From: Cloacimonetes bacterium UBA3541 | GTDB lineage: Bacteria; Cloacimonadota; Cloacimonadia; Cloacimonadales; Cloacimonadaceae | DNA length: 37,482 bases | Assembly (NCBI GenBank): GCA_002376725.1 | Contig: DFOM01000005.1 | Span: 1-37,482 of the forward strand | Reading direction: 5' to 3' | Shown here: one piece after another, positions 26,144 to 34,854 of the stretch | How positions within the stretch are numbered: the stretch's first letter is position 1 | Layout: every line of letters begins with the position of its first letter | Notes under the pieces: generated by a model | What the model was told of the DNA's origin: nothing | Database searches by the model: none | Seen by the model: only the letters and a program-made list of their open reading frames with translations | Position numbers and translations under genes: made by a program

Positions 26144-28435
26144 ATGGAACAACAACCTTTACAAAATATACAACCTCCACAAGTGGAAGAGATTAATATT
26201 AAAGAATATTTACGCATCATTTATCAATTCCGTTACTTAGCAGTATTAGTATTTGTTATTGTTATAATTGGAACCATTCTTTTTACTTATCAACAACCGC
26301 GTATTTACTCCGCTACTTCTAAGATTTTATTAGAAAATCAAGCTACTGGAGCAGATTTTTTAATGTTAACCGGCCAGGGAACGGGAAAAAACTATATCAA
26401 TAATCAGATACAACTTATCAAAAGTAAGCCGCTTTTAACTGCTGCTTGGGAGATTATGAAAAAGAATCCTGAATGGGAGGCTTATCCAATAAGTGCAACA
26501 GAAAATCCCATCGTCCATTTAGGTGAGGATATTAAAGTAGAAGCTTTAAGAGAGACCGATGTATTAAATCTTTCTTACGAGTCTACTAACCCGGGAGAGG
26601 CTATGGCAGCTGCTAACGCTATAGCTGATGCAGTAGTACAACAAAACAATCAAGTAGCAAGGCTGGAATATACAACAGTTAGGGAATTCTTGGGAGAACA
26701 ATTAGACCTGATATCACGGCGTTTGCAAGCCTCCGAAGAAGATCTAAGAGCCTTTAAAAATGAAAATAAGATAGCAGAACTAACTGAAACTACCAAAAAA
26801 TGGATTGAGCAAACCGCGGATTTAGAATCCCAATATGAATCAGCATTGACTGACCAGGCAGTTAAGGCTAAAACCTTAGAAGTCCTGCGTAAACAGTTAA
26901 AAGACCAGGATTCTCTAATGGTGGAAGTTGATAATGTGTTAAGAGCACCTTACATTGAACAGTTACGTAAAGATATAACAAATACTCAAGCTACTATAAC
27001 AAAACTGCGTACCAACGAAAATTATTCTTCAGACCATCCACAAATAAAACTTCTTCAGGAAGAACTTGCAAAGATTAAAGCCACTCTGGATGCTGAAATT
27101 AAAAAGTATATCAGTAAAAATCTAAATTATGACCCCCTATCATTCAGAAATCAAATTCTTACGAAGATAGTTCAAGCAGAAGTAGAACTTGAAATGGCTC
27201 GCACTCAGGTTCAAGGTCTGGAACAGACAAAAGCAATATTTGAAGATAGAATTATCACTTTGCCCGATAAAGAACTTCAGCTTGCACGTTTAACCCGGAA
27301 TATGGCTCTGGATGAGAAAATTTACGCCATAATGATGGAAAAGTATGAAGATGCACGTATTGCTGAACAAGCTAAAATTGGTAATATCAGGGTCATTGAT
27401 TATGCTGAAAGGCCAGATAAACCAATTAAACCTAATATCGCTATGAATTTGTTGGTTGGTATACTGCTCGGTTTAGGATTAGGTATTGCCACTGCATTAA
27501 TTGTTCATTCTATGGATACTAAATTACGCACACTTGAAGATATAGAAAATTATGTGCGTTTACCCATTATGGGTACTATTCCCATAATTCAAGAATCCGA
27601 ATCCCGAATTATGGAATTCAATCGGATGATAGAACAGAGTGAAGGAGAAAATAAAGAGCAGCTAAGTAAATCCCTGCACTATGTTATGATGCAATTGGTT
27701 TCTCATTATGCCCCGAAATCACCTATATCCGAAGCCTATAGAACTTTAAGAACTAACATTATATCTAAAAAACCAGAGGGGAGCACCTCTATTCTCGTAA
27801 CTTCGCCAGGTCCTAAAGAAGGTAAATCAACCACTGTTGCCAATCTGGCTATAACTTTTTCTCAGATGAATGCTAAGGTCATTCTAATTGATATGGATAT
27901 GCGACGTCCTATGATACATAATAAATTTGCTCTGGAAAAAGAAAATGGTATCAGCGACTATTTAATTGACCCCGATGTTCCTTTAAAACAGATTATTAAA
28001 GCTTCTGGAGTTCCTAATCTGGATATCATCACCAGCGGTTTTATACCTCCTAATCCTTCTGAATTAATTTCATCTCCTAGAACTGATAAACTAATTGAAG
28101 AATTAAAATCTCAATATGATTTTATCTTTTTTGATACTCCACCTATTATTGCGGTTACAGATGCATTAATCTTGACCAAGAAAGTTGATCTTACTTTCTT
28201 CGTGGTTCGTTGTGGTACTACCGAAAAGGGTATTGTTAAGCGTGCTAAAGATATGATGGAAAATATTAATGCCAACATTGATGGTATTATCGTCAATGGC
28301 GTTTATGTTCAAAAATATTACAGTAAATCTAATTATTACTATTATTATTACTATTACTATTATGGTGAAGAAATACCCAAGAAACAAAAGAAGGCTAATT
28401 TACCCTTCATACGCAAAAATAAATCTATTCCTTGA
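26144..28435 (+). CDS. Wzc-type polysaccharide co-polymerase / tyrosine autokinase
   Basis: 763 residues. The Wzz-type chain-length domain has membrane segments near 31-51 and 434-455 with a long periplasmic coiled-coil between (many ER/EK/QL heptads, about 185-400). The cytoplasmic BY-kinase has Walker A GPKEGKST (556-563), Walker A' ILIDMDMRRP (about 580-589) and Walker B FIFFDTPP (660-667). The C-terminal tail is a tyrosine cluster: ten Tyr in a row (731-740), with two more Tyr shortly before. In this family the tail is autophosphorylated and controls polymer length and export. It lies 9 bases after the SLBB gene. The run of ten tyrosines is longer than the spaced clusters typical of Wzc. 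Its end overlaps ispE. Confidence 0.93.
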   Translation: MEQQPLQNIQPPQVEEINIKEYLRIIYQFRYLAVLVFVIVIIGTILFTYQQPRIYSATSKILLENQATGADFLMLTGQGTGKNYINNQIQLIKSKPLLTAAWEIMKKNPEWEAYPISATENPIVHLGEDIKVEALRETDVLNLSYESTNPGEAMAAANAIADAVVQQNNQVARLEYTTVREFLGEQLDLISRRLQASEEDLRAFKNENKIAELTETTKKWIEQTADLESQYESALTDQAVKAKTLEVLRKQLKDQDSLMVEVDNVLRAPYIEQLRKDITNTQATITKLRTNENYSSDHPQIKLLQEELAKIKATLDAEIKKYISKNLNYDPLSFRNQILTKIVQAEVELEMARTQVQGLEQTKAIFEDRIITLPDKELQLARLTRNMALDEKIYAIMMEKYEDARIAEQAKIGNIRVIDYAERPDKPIKPNIAMNLLVGILLGLGLGIATALIVHSMDTKLRTLEDIENYVRLPIMGTIPIIQESESRIMEFNRMIEQSEGENKEQLSKSLHYVMMQLVSHYAPKSPISEAYRTLRTNIISKKPEGSTSILVTSPGPKEGKSTTVANLAITFSQMNAKVILIDMDMRRPMIHNKFALEKENGISDYLIDPDVPLKQIIKASGVPNLDIITSGFIPPNPSELISSPRTDKLIEELKSQYDFIFFDTPPIIAVTDALILTKKVDLTFFVVRCGTTEKGIVKRAKDMMENINANIDGIIVNGVYVQKYYSKSNYYYYYYYYYYGEEIPKKQKKANLPFIRKNKSIP
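28334..28363 (+). repeat. TAT/TAC trinucleotide microsatellite encoding Tyr x10
   Basis: Ten TAY codons in a row (TAT and TAC mixed) at the 3' end of the kinase gene. In the +1 frame the same bases read as an Ile/Thr run before the possible ispE start. Mixed codons reduce but do not exclude replication slippage. Confidence 0.85.
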
Positions 28436-29240
28436 AATATTGGGTTCTTTACCTAATGGTTTTCACCAAATCGAGACACTGCTCTGCAGTGTCTCTATTT
28501 TTGATACCATTAAATATACTTTGACAAAAAAGATAAATCCAAAAAAATGGATTTGCTTAAATGATACGATTAACGAAAATAATCTGATCTATAAAGTTGC
28601 TGAATACTTATATAAACAGTATAAACCTGATTGGGGAATTGAGATTCAATTGATAAAAAGGATACCTATTGCCGCTGGTTTAGGTGGTGGTAGCAGTAAT
28701 GCAGCTACCACCCTCTTAGCTCTTAATTCTTTGTGGGAGCTAGAATTGAGTATTGATGAACTAAATGCAATTGCCGCTTTATTTGGAAGTGATATTCCAT
28801 ATTTTCTCTATGGAGGAACAGCACTTGCTACTAATCGTGGTGAAGTCATTCATCCTTTAGATGATTTTCATATGGAAAATATTCTGTTGGTTAACCCCAA
28901 AATAAGAATTTCCAGCTCGGAAGCTTATCAAATAGCTTCAATTCCAGCCGAAAATGAAAGACGACAATGTAGAATCTCTAAGAATCCAAACTGGTTTTTC
29001 AATAGACTGGAAGCTCCAGTGCGAACAAAGTATCCTCTAGTGAATGGAATATTGAATGATTTAATAAAATTCGGTGCAATGACCGCCATAATGAGTGGAA
29101 GTGGACCTACCTGTTTTGGTGTTTTTGAGGATAGATTTGCTATGCAAAAATGTGAAGAATATTTTAAAGAAATAGGCTACTGGACAAAAGTAGTAAGAAC
29201 AATATCAAGGGAAGAATATCAAAATGTATTCCAAGCTTAA
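28362..29240 (+). CDS. ispE: 4-diphosphocytidyl-2-C-methyl-D-erythritol kinase
   Basis: About 292 residues if it starts at ATG 28362, overlapping the kinase gene by 74 bases; a GTG at 28365 is also possible, and neither has an SD. IspE phosphorylates CDP-methylerythritol in the non-mevalonate isoprenoid pathway. Visible: PSYAKINLFLEILGSLPNGFHQIETL, the GHMP ATP loop PIAAGLGGGSSNAATTL, and SGSGPTCFG. The open frame goes further upstream through the Tyr microsatellite (as Ile/Thr), which is not IspE-like. AGAAGG before an ATT codon near 28395 would give a start just before YPSYAKIN, so the exact start is unsettled. prs overlaps its 3' end by 17 bases. Confidence 0.92.
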   Translation: MVKKYPRNKRRLIYPSYAKINLFLEILGSLPNGFHQIETLLCSVSIFDTIKYTLTKKINPKKWICLNDTINENNLIYKVAEYLYKQYKPDWGIEIQLIKRIPIAAGLGGGSSNAATTLLALNSLWELELSIDELNAIAALFGSDIPYFLYGGTALATNRGEVIHPLDDFHMENILLVNPKIRISSSEAYQIASIPAENERRQCRISKNPNWFFNRLEAPVRTKYPLVNGILNDLIKFGAMTAIMSGSGPTCFGVFEDRFAMQKCEEYFKEIGYWTKVVRTISREEYQNVFQA

Positions 29241-30168
29241 ACTAATTAGCGGACATGCAAATTTACCTCTGGCAGAAGAGGTTGCCAGTTATGTGGGGGT
29301 GCCCTTAACTGATATTGAACTTTTTAAGTTCTCTAATGACGAATCTTTCGTTAAAATTAATGAAAATGTCCGCGGTGCAGATGTGTTCATCATCCAACCT
29401 ACCTGTAGACCGGTAAATGATAATCTAATTGACCTTTTGATTATTATTGATGCCCTAAAACGTGCCTCCGCTCAACGTATCAATTGCGTTATACCTTATT
29501 ATGGTTATGCTCGTTCAGACAAAAAAGATCAGCCCCGCGTGCCTATAACTGCTAAGCTGGTAGCTGATTTATTGACCGTCGCTGGTGCTAATAGAGTTGT
29601 TACTGTTGATTTACATGCCGAGCAAATTCAAGGGTTTTTTAGCATACCGGTAGACCATTTATATGCTATTCCCATCTTTGCAAAATATTTTCAGAATATG
29701 AAGCTGGAAAATCCTGTAGTCGTTTCTCCTGATTCAGGTGGGGCTAATAGAGCTCGAGCTCTAGCTAAAAGGTTAAATTGCGGTCTTGCTATAGGAGATA
29801 AAAGACGGGTGGAAAATATTGATAAAACGGAATTGTTGAATATAATAGGTGATGTGACGGATAAGACGGCAATCTTATATGATGATATAATAGATACAGG
29901 AAACAGTTTGATAAAGGTTGCAGATGTTCTGAAAACCAAAAATGTTAAAAATATATATGCAGCTTGCACTCATGGAGTTCTATCAGGTTCCGCTGTAAAG
30001 AATATAAATAACTCTTATATTGAGAAATTATTTATTACTAACACCGTCCCTCTAACCGAAGAAGCTGCATCTTGCACGAAAATTGTACAGTTATCCCTAG
30101 CTGATATGCTGGCTAGGGCAATTAAAAAAATACATACAGAAGAATCTCTTAGCGTTCTATTTAATTAA
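29224..30168 (+). CDS. prs: ribose-phosphate pyrophosphokinase
   Basis: 314 residues, standard length. It makes PRPP from ribose 5-phosphate and ATP for purine, pyrimidine, NAD, His and Trp synthesis. Seen: LISGHANLPLAEEVA, FSNDESFVKINENVRG, YYGYARSDKKDQPRVPITAK (flexible loop), DLHAEQIQGFF (129-139), VSPDSGGANRAR, and the PRPP loop DDIIDTGNS (220-228). An AGGGAAGA SD lies inside ispE, which it overlaps by 17 bases; coupling is likely. Confidence 0.97.
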   Translation: MYSKLKLISGHANLPLAEEVASYVGVPLTDIELFKFSNDESFVKINENVRGADVFIIQPTCRPVNDNLIDLLIIIDALKRASAQRINCVIPYYGYARSDKKDQPRVPITAKLVADLLTVAGANRVVTVDLHAEQIQGFFSIPVDHLYAIPIFAKYFQNMKLENPVVVSPDSGGANRARALAKRLNCGLAIGDKRRVENIDKTELLNIIGDVTDKTAILYDDIIDTGNSLIKVADVLKTKNVKNIYAACTHGVLSGSAVKNINNSYIEKLFITNTVPLTEEAASCTKIVQLSLADMLARAIKKIHTEESLSVLFN

Positions 30169-30192
30169 TATTGGAGATTGGAGGAAGTTAAA

Positions 30193-30801
30193 GTGATATT
30201 TACCATTGAAGCCCAAAAAAGAACTAACACTAAACATAGTGAATTGACTGCCCTACGACAACAGGGACTAATTCCGGCAGTTATTTATGGTAAAGATTTG
30301 GAAAGCACGCCCATTGCAGTAAAAAGAAATGATTTTTTAAAATGTTATAAGAAGAGTTTTCAGGAACTGTCATTCTATGAAATTATCTTAAATGGGAAAA
30401 AATACCACACTATACTCAAGGATAAGCAGATTCATCCAGTAAGTAGAGATTTTTTACATCTGGATTTTATGCTAGTACAAGCTACTGCTATAATGGAATT
30501 TGAAATTCCTTTGCAATTTATCGGTGAACCCATTGGAGTTAAAAACGGTGGGTTACTTGAAACTTTACAGAGAACTGTAAAGATTTCCTGCAAAGCTGAG
30601 GATGCTCCTGAAGAAATTCCAATTGATATATCCGATCTGCAAATTGGCGATTCTCTACATATCAAAGATCTCCCTCAGGGAAATTGGCAATATAAGGATA
30701 GTCCAGATACAGCATTAGTTGTTGTTCTTGCCCCAAAAGTGGAGGTTGCTGAAGCTCCAGAAGAAGCTGCGGAAGTTAGGGTTGAAGAAAATACGGAGTA
30801 A
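30193..30801 (+). CDS. rplY: 50S ribosomal protein L25 (TL5/CTC type)
   Basis: 202 residues from GTG 30193. A TTG at 30178 opens the same frame, but its SD would be one base away, whereas GGAGG (30180-30184) is 8 bases before the GTG and the protein then starts MIFTIEAQKR, as L25 proteins do. The N-terminal L25 domain binds 5S rRNA (RQQGLIPAVIYGK), and the C-terminal TL5-like domain (about 95-180: FEIPLQFIGEPIGVKNGG) is followed by an acidic tail. The stop overlaps the pth ATG by one base. Neighbours pth and rpsF support the call. Confidence 0.93.
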   Translation: MIFTIEAQKRTNTKHSELTALRQQGLIPAVIYGKDLESTPIAVKRNDFLKCYKKSFQELSFYEIILNGKKYHTILKDKQIHPVSRDFLHLDFMLVQATAIMEFEIPLQFIGEPIGVKNGGLLETLQRTVKISCKAEDAPEEIPIDISDLQIGDSLHIKDLPQGNWQYKDSPDTALVVVLAPKVEVAEAPEEAAEVRVEENTE

Positions 30802-31391
30802 TGAAACTCGTTATCGGTTTGGGAAATATAGGTAAAAATTATGAAGGAACCAGACATAATGTTGGGTTTATGTGCCTGGAGCACTGGGCAAAAAAACATA
30901 ATCTTACCTTCAGAACAAACCAACTATACGACTTCATTCAATATAAAAATGCTGCTCTCATCAAACCTAAAACTTTTATGAATCGGTCGGGTCTTGCTTT
31001 GAAAGAAGCATATCTAAAGTGGAATTGCTCTGAAGCTCTGGTTGTTCACGATGACATAGAGCTCCCCTTAGCTACGCTTAGAGTTAGATATGGAGGAGGT
31101 GATGGTGGTCATAAAGGAATAAAATCGCTGTTGGAAATATTCCCACCGGATAATCTAAAGCGCATCCGTATTGGTATTGGAAGAGGAGAAGAGAATCCCC
31201 GAGATTATGTCCTGGATAAATTCACTCAAGATGAATTGAACTCGTTAATGCCCTCTCTTGAATTAGCCTGTGATTTTATTGACATTTATATTGATAAAGA
31301 TTTTAATGCAGTTCTAGATGCTTATAGCATCTGGAAAAAAACCTGTTCCGAGAAAATTGTTCTCGGAAACGAAAGTCCAAAGGAGAAATGA
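30801..31391 (+). CDS. pth: peptidyl-tRNA hydrolase
   Basis: 196 residues. Pth frees tRNA from peptidyl-tRNA that drops off ribosomes. Conserved features: GLGNIGKNYEGTRHNVGF with catalytic His19 and nearby Asn, KPKTFMNRSG, VVHDDIELP with the catalytic Asp, and GGGDGGHKGIKS. One-base overlap with rplY. The last 15 codons encode a perfect RNA hairpin just before rpsF, described separately. Confidence 0.97.
   Translation: MKLVIGLGNIGKNYEGTRHNVGFMCLEHWAKKHNLTFRTNQLYDFIQYKNAALIKPKTFMNRSGLALKEAYLKWNCSEALVVHDDIELPLATLRVRYGGGDGGHKGIKSLLEIFPPDNLKRIRIGIGRGEENPRDYVLDKFTQDELNSLMPSLELACDFIDIYIDKDFNAVLDAYSIWKKTCSEKIVLGNESPKEK
31346..31368 (+). promoter_or_regulatory. hairpin at the pth/rpsF junction
   Basis: TTCCGAGAA (31346-31354) and TTCTCGGAA (31360-31368) form a perfect 9-bp stem with a 5-base loop, 23 bases before the rpsF ATG. 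There is no U-tract, so it is not a normal terminator. Many bacteria have an autoregulatory mRNA structure before rpsF bound by S6:S18; whether this is such a site is not established. Confidence 0.5.
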
Positions 31392-31682
31392 ATGAAAAAC
31401 TACGAACTAATGGTGATTATTTCACCTAAACTAACTGAAGAGGAAGCTAATAAGTTAAATGAAAGTATCCTTAATATGGTAATAGAACAAGGAAAGGGAG
31501 AAATCATTAAAACTGACCCCTGGGGTCTACGAAAACTTGCCTATCCCATTAATAAAATGCAAGAAGCTTATTATTTCGTAAATTACTTCACTATGGAACC
31601 TACTGCGGTAAAACCCATTAAAAACCAACTCAACCTTAATGAACATATCCTACGTCATATGTTCATCCTAAGAGAAAAATAG
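31392..31682 (+). CDS. rpsF: 30S ribosomal protein S6
   Basis: 96 residues with SD AAGGAG. S6 binds 16S rRNA as a pair with S18 in the small-subunit platform. The sequence MKNYELMVIISPKLTEEEA ... DPWGLRKLAYPINKMQEAYYFVNYF ... ILRHMFILREK matches the family along its full length. First member of the classic rpsF-ssb-rpsR-rplI cluster. Confidence 0.97.
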   Translation: MKNYELMVIISPKLTEEEANKLNESILNMVIEQGKGEIIKTDPWGLRKLAYPINKMQEAYYFVNYFTMEPTAVKPIKNQLNLNEHILRHMFILREK

Positions 31683-31690
31683 GAGGAAAA

Positions 31691-32137
31691 ATGGCTGACT
31701 TAAAATTACCCCGTTTGAATAAGGTATTTCTTGCTGGAAGAATTACCCGGGAACCGGAGTTGAGATATACTCCAAAAGGAACACCTGTCGTAAGATTTAC
31801 TGTGGCTACGGATCGTAAGTATAAAGATGAAATGGACCAGTGGCAATCCGTGCCTATCTACATTGATGTTGTAGCCTGGAGCAATCAAGCAGAATATATT
31901 TGTAAGGTTGCTCATAAGGGAACTGCTGTACTGGTAGAAGGAAGGATTGACACGAGAAGCTATGTGGATTCAAATAATATTAATCGTAAAGTATTTGAAA
32001 TCATTGCAGATCATATACAATCCTTAGAATGGGCACCACGTACAGAAACCGAGGGTGCAGAAGAAGAAATCCCACTACCCGAAGATGAACCTAACCATAC
32101 CGCAGAACCCGTTACGGACGATGATGTGCCATTTTAA
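31691..32137 (+). CDS. ssb: single-stranded DNA-binding protein
   Basis: 148 residues with a strong AGGAGG SD. The OB-fold (about 5-112) has NKVFLAGRITREPELRYTPKGTPVVRFTVATDR and VEGRIDTRSY. A short acidic tail ends DDDVPF, the conserved tip that binds repair and replication partners. Placement between rpsF and rpsR is the usual bacterial arrangement. Confidence 0.97.
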   Translation: MADLKLPRLNKVFLAGRITREPELRYTPKGTPVVRFTVATDRKYKDEMDQWQSVPIYIDVVAWSNQAEYICKVAHKGTAVLVEGRIDTRSYVDSNNINRKVFEIIADHIQSLEWAPRTETEGAEEEIPLPEDEPNHTAEPVTDDDVPF

Positions 32138-32152
32138 TATTGGAGTTATAAT

Positions 32153-32389
32153 ATGAATACAACAGATAGAAAAAAGAAAACTGCTCGTAAAAAATATTGT
32201 CGCTTTTGTGCCAATAAAGACCTCGTAATTGATTATAAAAATGTGGAACTATTAAGTCAGTTTATCTCTGATGTAGGTAAGATTGAATCATCTCGTTTTA
32301 CCGGAACTTGTGCTAAACACCAGAGAAAACTGAGCAAAGAGATTAAGCGTGCTCGTCAAATGGCATTAATGCCATATGTCATTGAATAG
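32153..32389 (+). CDS. rpsR: 30S ribosomal protein S18 (zinc-binding form)
   Basis: 78 residues. The family core is clear (VDLKN-like region VIDYKNVELLSQFISDVGKIESSRFTG, then KHQRKLSKEIKRARQMALMPYV). CRFC near the N-terminus and CAKH in the middle give three Cys and one His, the C+ (zinc-ribbon) form of S18; many bacteria have lost these ligands. Pairs with S6 in the ribosome. The stop overlaps the next start by one base. Confidence 0.96.
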   Translation: MNTTDRKKKTARKKYCRFCANKDLVIDYKNVELLSQFISDVGKIESSRFTGTCAKHQRKLSKEIKRARQMALMPYVIE

Positions 32390-33225
32390 TGCCGTTTATT
32401 TCTTTACTTTTAGGTGCTTTAGCAACATTTAATCCCTTCATCGGATTATTGGTAATGATGATTTATAGCCATAACTTCTTCCGTTCATTAACTGAAAAAC
32501 CAGTTAATCGTGCTTTATTATTTCTTGTATTTCCAGTAGTTATGGCTATTTTTTCTTTTAAAAATCCTACAACTCTTATCTTTCCTATTGATGCTATATT
32601 CGGTGCAGGTCTAGTGGTAATATTATACTTATATGCCCTGATCAAACAAGGAAATCCTATTATAGCTTTAATCTTTGCTGCTTTATTGATTACCGTATAT
32701 GGCGTTGCTAGATATTATCTCTTTAGTAGTTATCTACTAAATTCTCTGGATCAGTCTTTCGCTCAAATGGAAAAAATTATGCCGCAAGCTATGCAAAATG
32801 AGAATCTAACACAAATGAAACCTATGCTACAAATCCTGTTACCTGCAAGCTGGACAACATCTCAAATTTTATCTTTAAGTGCAGGACATCTAATATTTCT
32901 TCATTTAGGCGGAAGTCATTCAGAACTAAGAAATTTTAAACTTCCTACTTTTTATAACCTATTTATTATAGCTATTCTGCCTCTGTATTTTTTTCCCCAG
33001 TTACATACTGTATTTATCAATGTCTTATTAGCCTTATGTGTACTACCTATGGTAGAAGGAATTGGCGTGATTATCAATTTATTATCTAAAAGAAAGCCCC
33101 ATATTCTGATCAATATCCTTGTGACCATTCTAGTACTTTTAAATCTACCCCTAATGGCTCTTATCGGTTTTGCCGATATCTGGATTAATTTTAGAAAATT
33201 AAATATGAAAGGAAATTTATTATGA
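32389..33225 (+). CDS. DUF2232 (YybS-like) membrane protein
   Basis: 278 residues from GTG 32389, which overlaps the rpsR stop by one base. It has about seven or eight hydrophobic segments and little soluble sequence, ending in a basic tail (NFRKLNMKGNLL). DUF2232/YybS proteins are commonly encoded between rpsR and rplI, and that conserved position, rather than a clear motif, is the main reason for this call. Function unknown. It overlaps rplI by 4 bases (ATGA), so expression is tied to the ribosomal genes. Confidence 0.7.
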   Translation: MPFISLLLGALATFNPFIGLLVMMIYSHNFFRSLTEKPVNRALLFLVFPVVMAIFSFKNPTTLIFPIDAIFGAGLVVILYLYALIKQGNPIIALIFAALLITVYGVARYYLFSSYLLNSLDQSFAQMEKIMPQAMQNENLTQMKPMLQILLPASWTTSQILSLSAGHLIFLHLGGSHSELRNFKLPTFYNLFIIAILPLYFFPQLHTVFINVLLALCVLPMVEGIGVIINLLSKRKPHILINILVTILVLLNLPLMALIGFADIWINFRKLNMKGNLL

Positions 33226-33752
33226 AAGTAATTCTTTTAAGTTCTATAGAAAAATTAGGCAACAAGGGAGATGTAGTTAATGTGAAACGAGGCTATGCCC
33301 GAAATTACCTTATCCCTAGAAAACTCGCTATTTATGCTACTCCAAAAAATCTTAAAAACTGGAATTCTATCCAAATTAAAGCTGCTCAAGAAGAGGAAGA
33401 AGTAATTGATAAAATGAAAAGACTTGACGAGCAACTTAGAAATATGACTCTGTATTTTGAACGAAAAACTGACGAACAAGACAATCTATATGGTTCTGTT
33501 TCGGAAATGGATATCTGTCAGGAACTCGCTAAACAAGGAATTAATATAAAGCGTGCAATGGTACAAATGGAAAAACATATTAAGTCCCTGGGTGAAAACC
33601 TAGTTAAAATTCATCTGTATAAAGATATTATTTCTGAATTGAAGGTGGTGGTCAATAAAGAATCTGCCGAGCAAGAAAGTATAGAACCAGAAATTGACTC
33701 CTCCCCTCAAACTTCTGCTGATGAAACGAAAAATGAGATAACTACAGATTAA
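33222..33752 (+). CDS. rplI: 50S ribosomal protein L9 with acidic tail
   Basis: 176 residues, about 25 longer than usual. MKVILLSSIEKLGNKGDVVNVKRGYARNYLIPRKLA is the N-terminal rRNA-binding domain, followed by the long helix and C-terminal domain (LYGSVSEMDICQELAKQGINI). The extra C-terminus (from about 150) is rich in Glu, Ser and Thr and probably disordered. Starts inside the stop of the upstream membrane protein. Confidence 0.96.
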   Translation: MKVILLSSIEKLGNKGDVVNVKRGYARNYLIPRKLAIYATPKNLKNWNSIQIKAAQEEEEVIDKMKRLDEQLRNMTLYFERKTDEQDNLYGSVSEMDICQELAKQGINIKRAMVQMEKHIKSLGENLVKIHLYKDIISELKVVVNKESAEQESIEPEIDSSPQTSADETKNEITTD

Positions 33753-33771
33753 TATATATGGAGTGTTACCT

Positions 33772-34524
33772 ATGAAGAAATATATGTATCAAATCACACG
33801 CATTTTGGCGTTTATCGCTATGCTAGTCGGTGTATCTATGTTAAGTATTGGTAATCCGAAGAATATACCCTATTTCATCCTGCTTTTTGCCGCAATTTTT
33901 GCCTTAGTTTACTATCTAACTAAGCGTTCTCAGGAAAATCTACGCTTAGGAAAAGCTGGAACGGGTATCAAACCTATCACGCAATTGTTAACTGTAGTTC
34001 TTTTTGTAGCTCTTATATCCATCTTCGGTTTATTGACTCATGGAATCCTAGGTTTTATCGGATGGTTTGTGGTTCTTGGTGCCATCTTTTTTCTTATATT
34101 CCTTTCCGTACGCAGACATCAACGCCATTATGAAATAACCATCTCCACTGCAAAAAATACTAAAATTATCGGAATTATTCTTTTCCTCATAGCTATTCTC
34201 TTGCCTCTTATCGTCATTAGCTTTACTAACATCATTCCTATAACCAAAACATCTATAGCTCTGACTATTGTTCTTTCACTTATTAGTATTCTAGCATATA
34301 TCGTACTCATTTGTTTAGGTTTATATCTTATCAATATCATCGGAAATAAAACTTCCAACCAAACTCTTGGCTACCTTGCTATTACTTTGGCAGCTCTTTT
34401 ACCTGGCATAATTCTACTGTTTACTGATGCTAATACTATGGCTTGTGCAGGAATTTATATTATTGCTATTATTACAGCACTTTTGGCATATTTTGCCTTT
34501 AATCAGCTCATTACAAATAGATAA
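33772..34524 (+). CDS. polytopic membrane protein of unknown function
   Basis: 250 residues from ATG 33772 with GGAG 8 bases upstream (an in-frame GTG at 33763 is part of the SD region and less likely). About eight hydrophobic segments alternate with short basic loops (YLTKRSQENLRLGKAG, SVRRHQRHYE, NIIGNKTSNQ). I do not recognise a family. It lies between rplI and the DciA gene, in the same direction with short gaps. No catalytic or transport motif is visible. Confidence 0.75.
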   Translation: MKKYMYQITRILAFIAMLVGVSMLSIGNPKNIPYFILLFAAIFALVYYLTKRSQENLRLGKAGTGIKPITQLLTVVLFVALISIFGLLTHGILGFIGWFVVLGAIFFLIFLSVRRHQRHYEITISTAKNTKIIGIILFLIAILLPLIVISFTNIIPITKTSIALTIVLSLISILAYIVLICLGLYLINIIGNKTSNQTLGYLAITLAALLPGIILLFTDANTMACAGIYIIAIITALLAYFAFNQLITNR

Positions 34525-34562
34525 ATCTAGAGAAACTTTGCTCTGAGAAAAGAAGGTTTAAG

Positions 34563-34850
34563 ATGGCTTTTACCTCTCTTTCTAATATTAAAAAAGAGAT
34601 AATTAATAAAATTGCCGGGGATAAATATAAATCCTTTGTTAACCTTTATCAAGGCTGGAAGGAGATTGTTGGACCTCTATTAGCGGCAAAATCACATCCC
34701 TTCCATTTAAAGGATTCTATTTTATATGTTGCCGTAGAAAATAATTCCTGGTTGCAAGAACTTATTCTGCGCAAAGCAGATATTATCAAACAACTTAACT
34801 ATAATACGGGAGAAGAGATTAAAGATATTATCTTTTTAATCAAAACTTAA
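34563..34850 (+). CDS. dciA: DUF721/DciA-type protein
   Basis: 95 residues with AGAAGG upstream. It fits the DUF721 core: YQGWKEIVGPLLAAKSHPFHLKDSILYVAVENNSWLQELILRKADIIKQLN. DciA loads the replicative helicase in bacteria that lack DnaC/DnaI. This version is short, basically the bare domain. Role in helicase loading is inferred from the family. Confidence 0.82.
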   Translation: MAFTSLSNIKKEIINKIAGDKYKSFVNLYQGWKEIVGPLLAAKSHPFHLKDSILYVAVENNSWLQELILRKADIIKQLNYNTGEEIKDIIFLIKT

Positions 34851-34854
34851 AACT

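Noticed and set aside
29691..29969. Minus-strand ORF of 92 codons
   Set aside because: Antisense shadow of prs, whose motifs are intact; no SD or family features.
30178..30192. TTG start for rplY
   Set aside because: Its SD would be one base away, while GGAGG is ideally placed for GTG 30193, and L25 proteins begin at that point.
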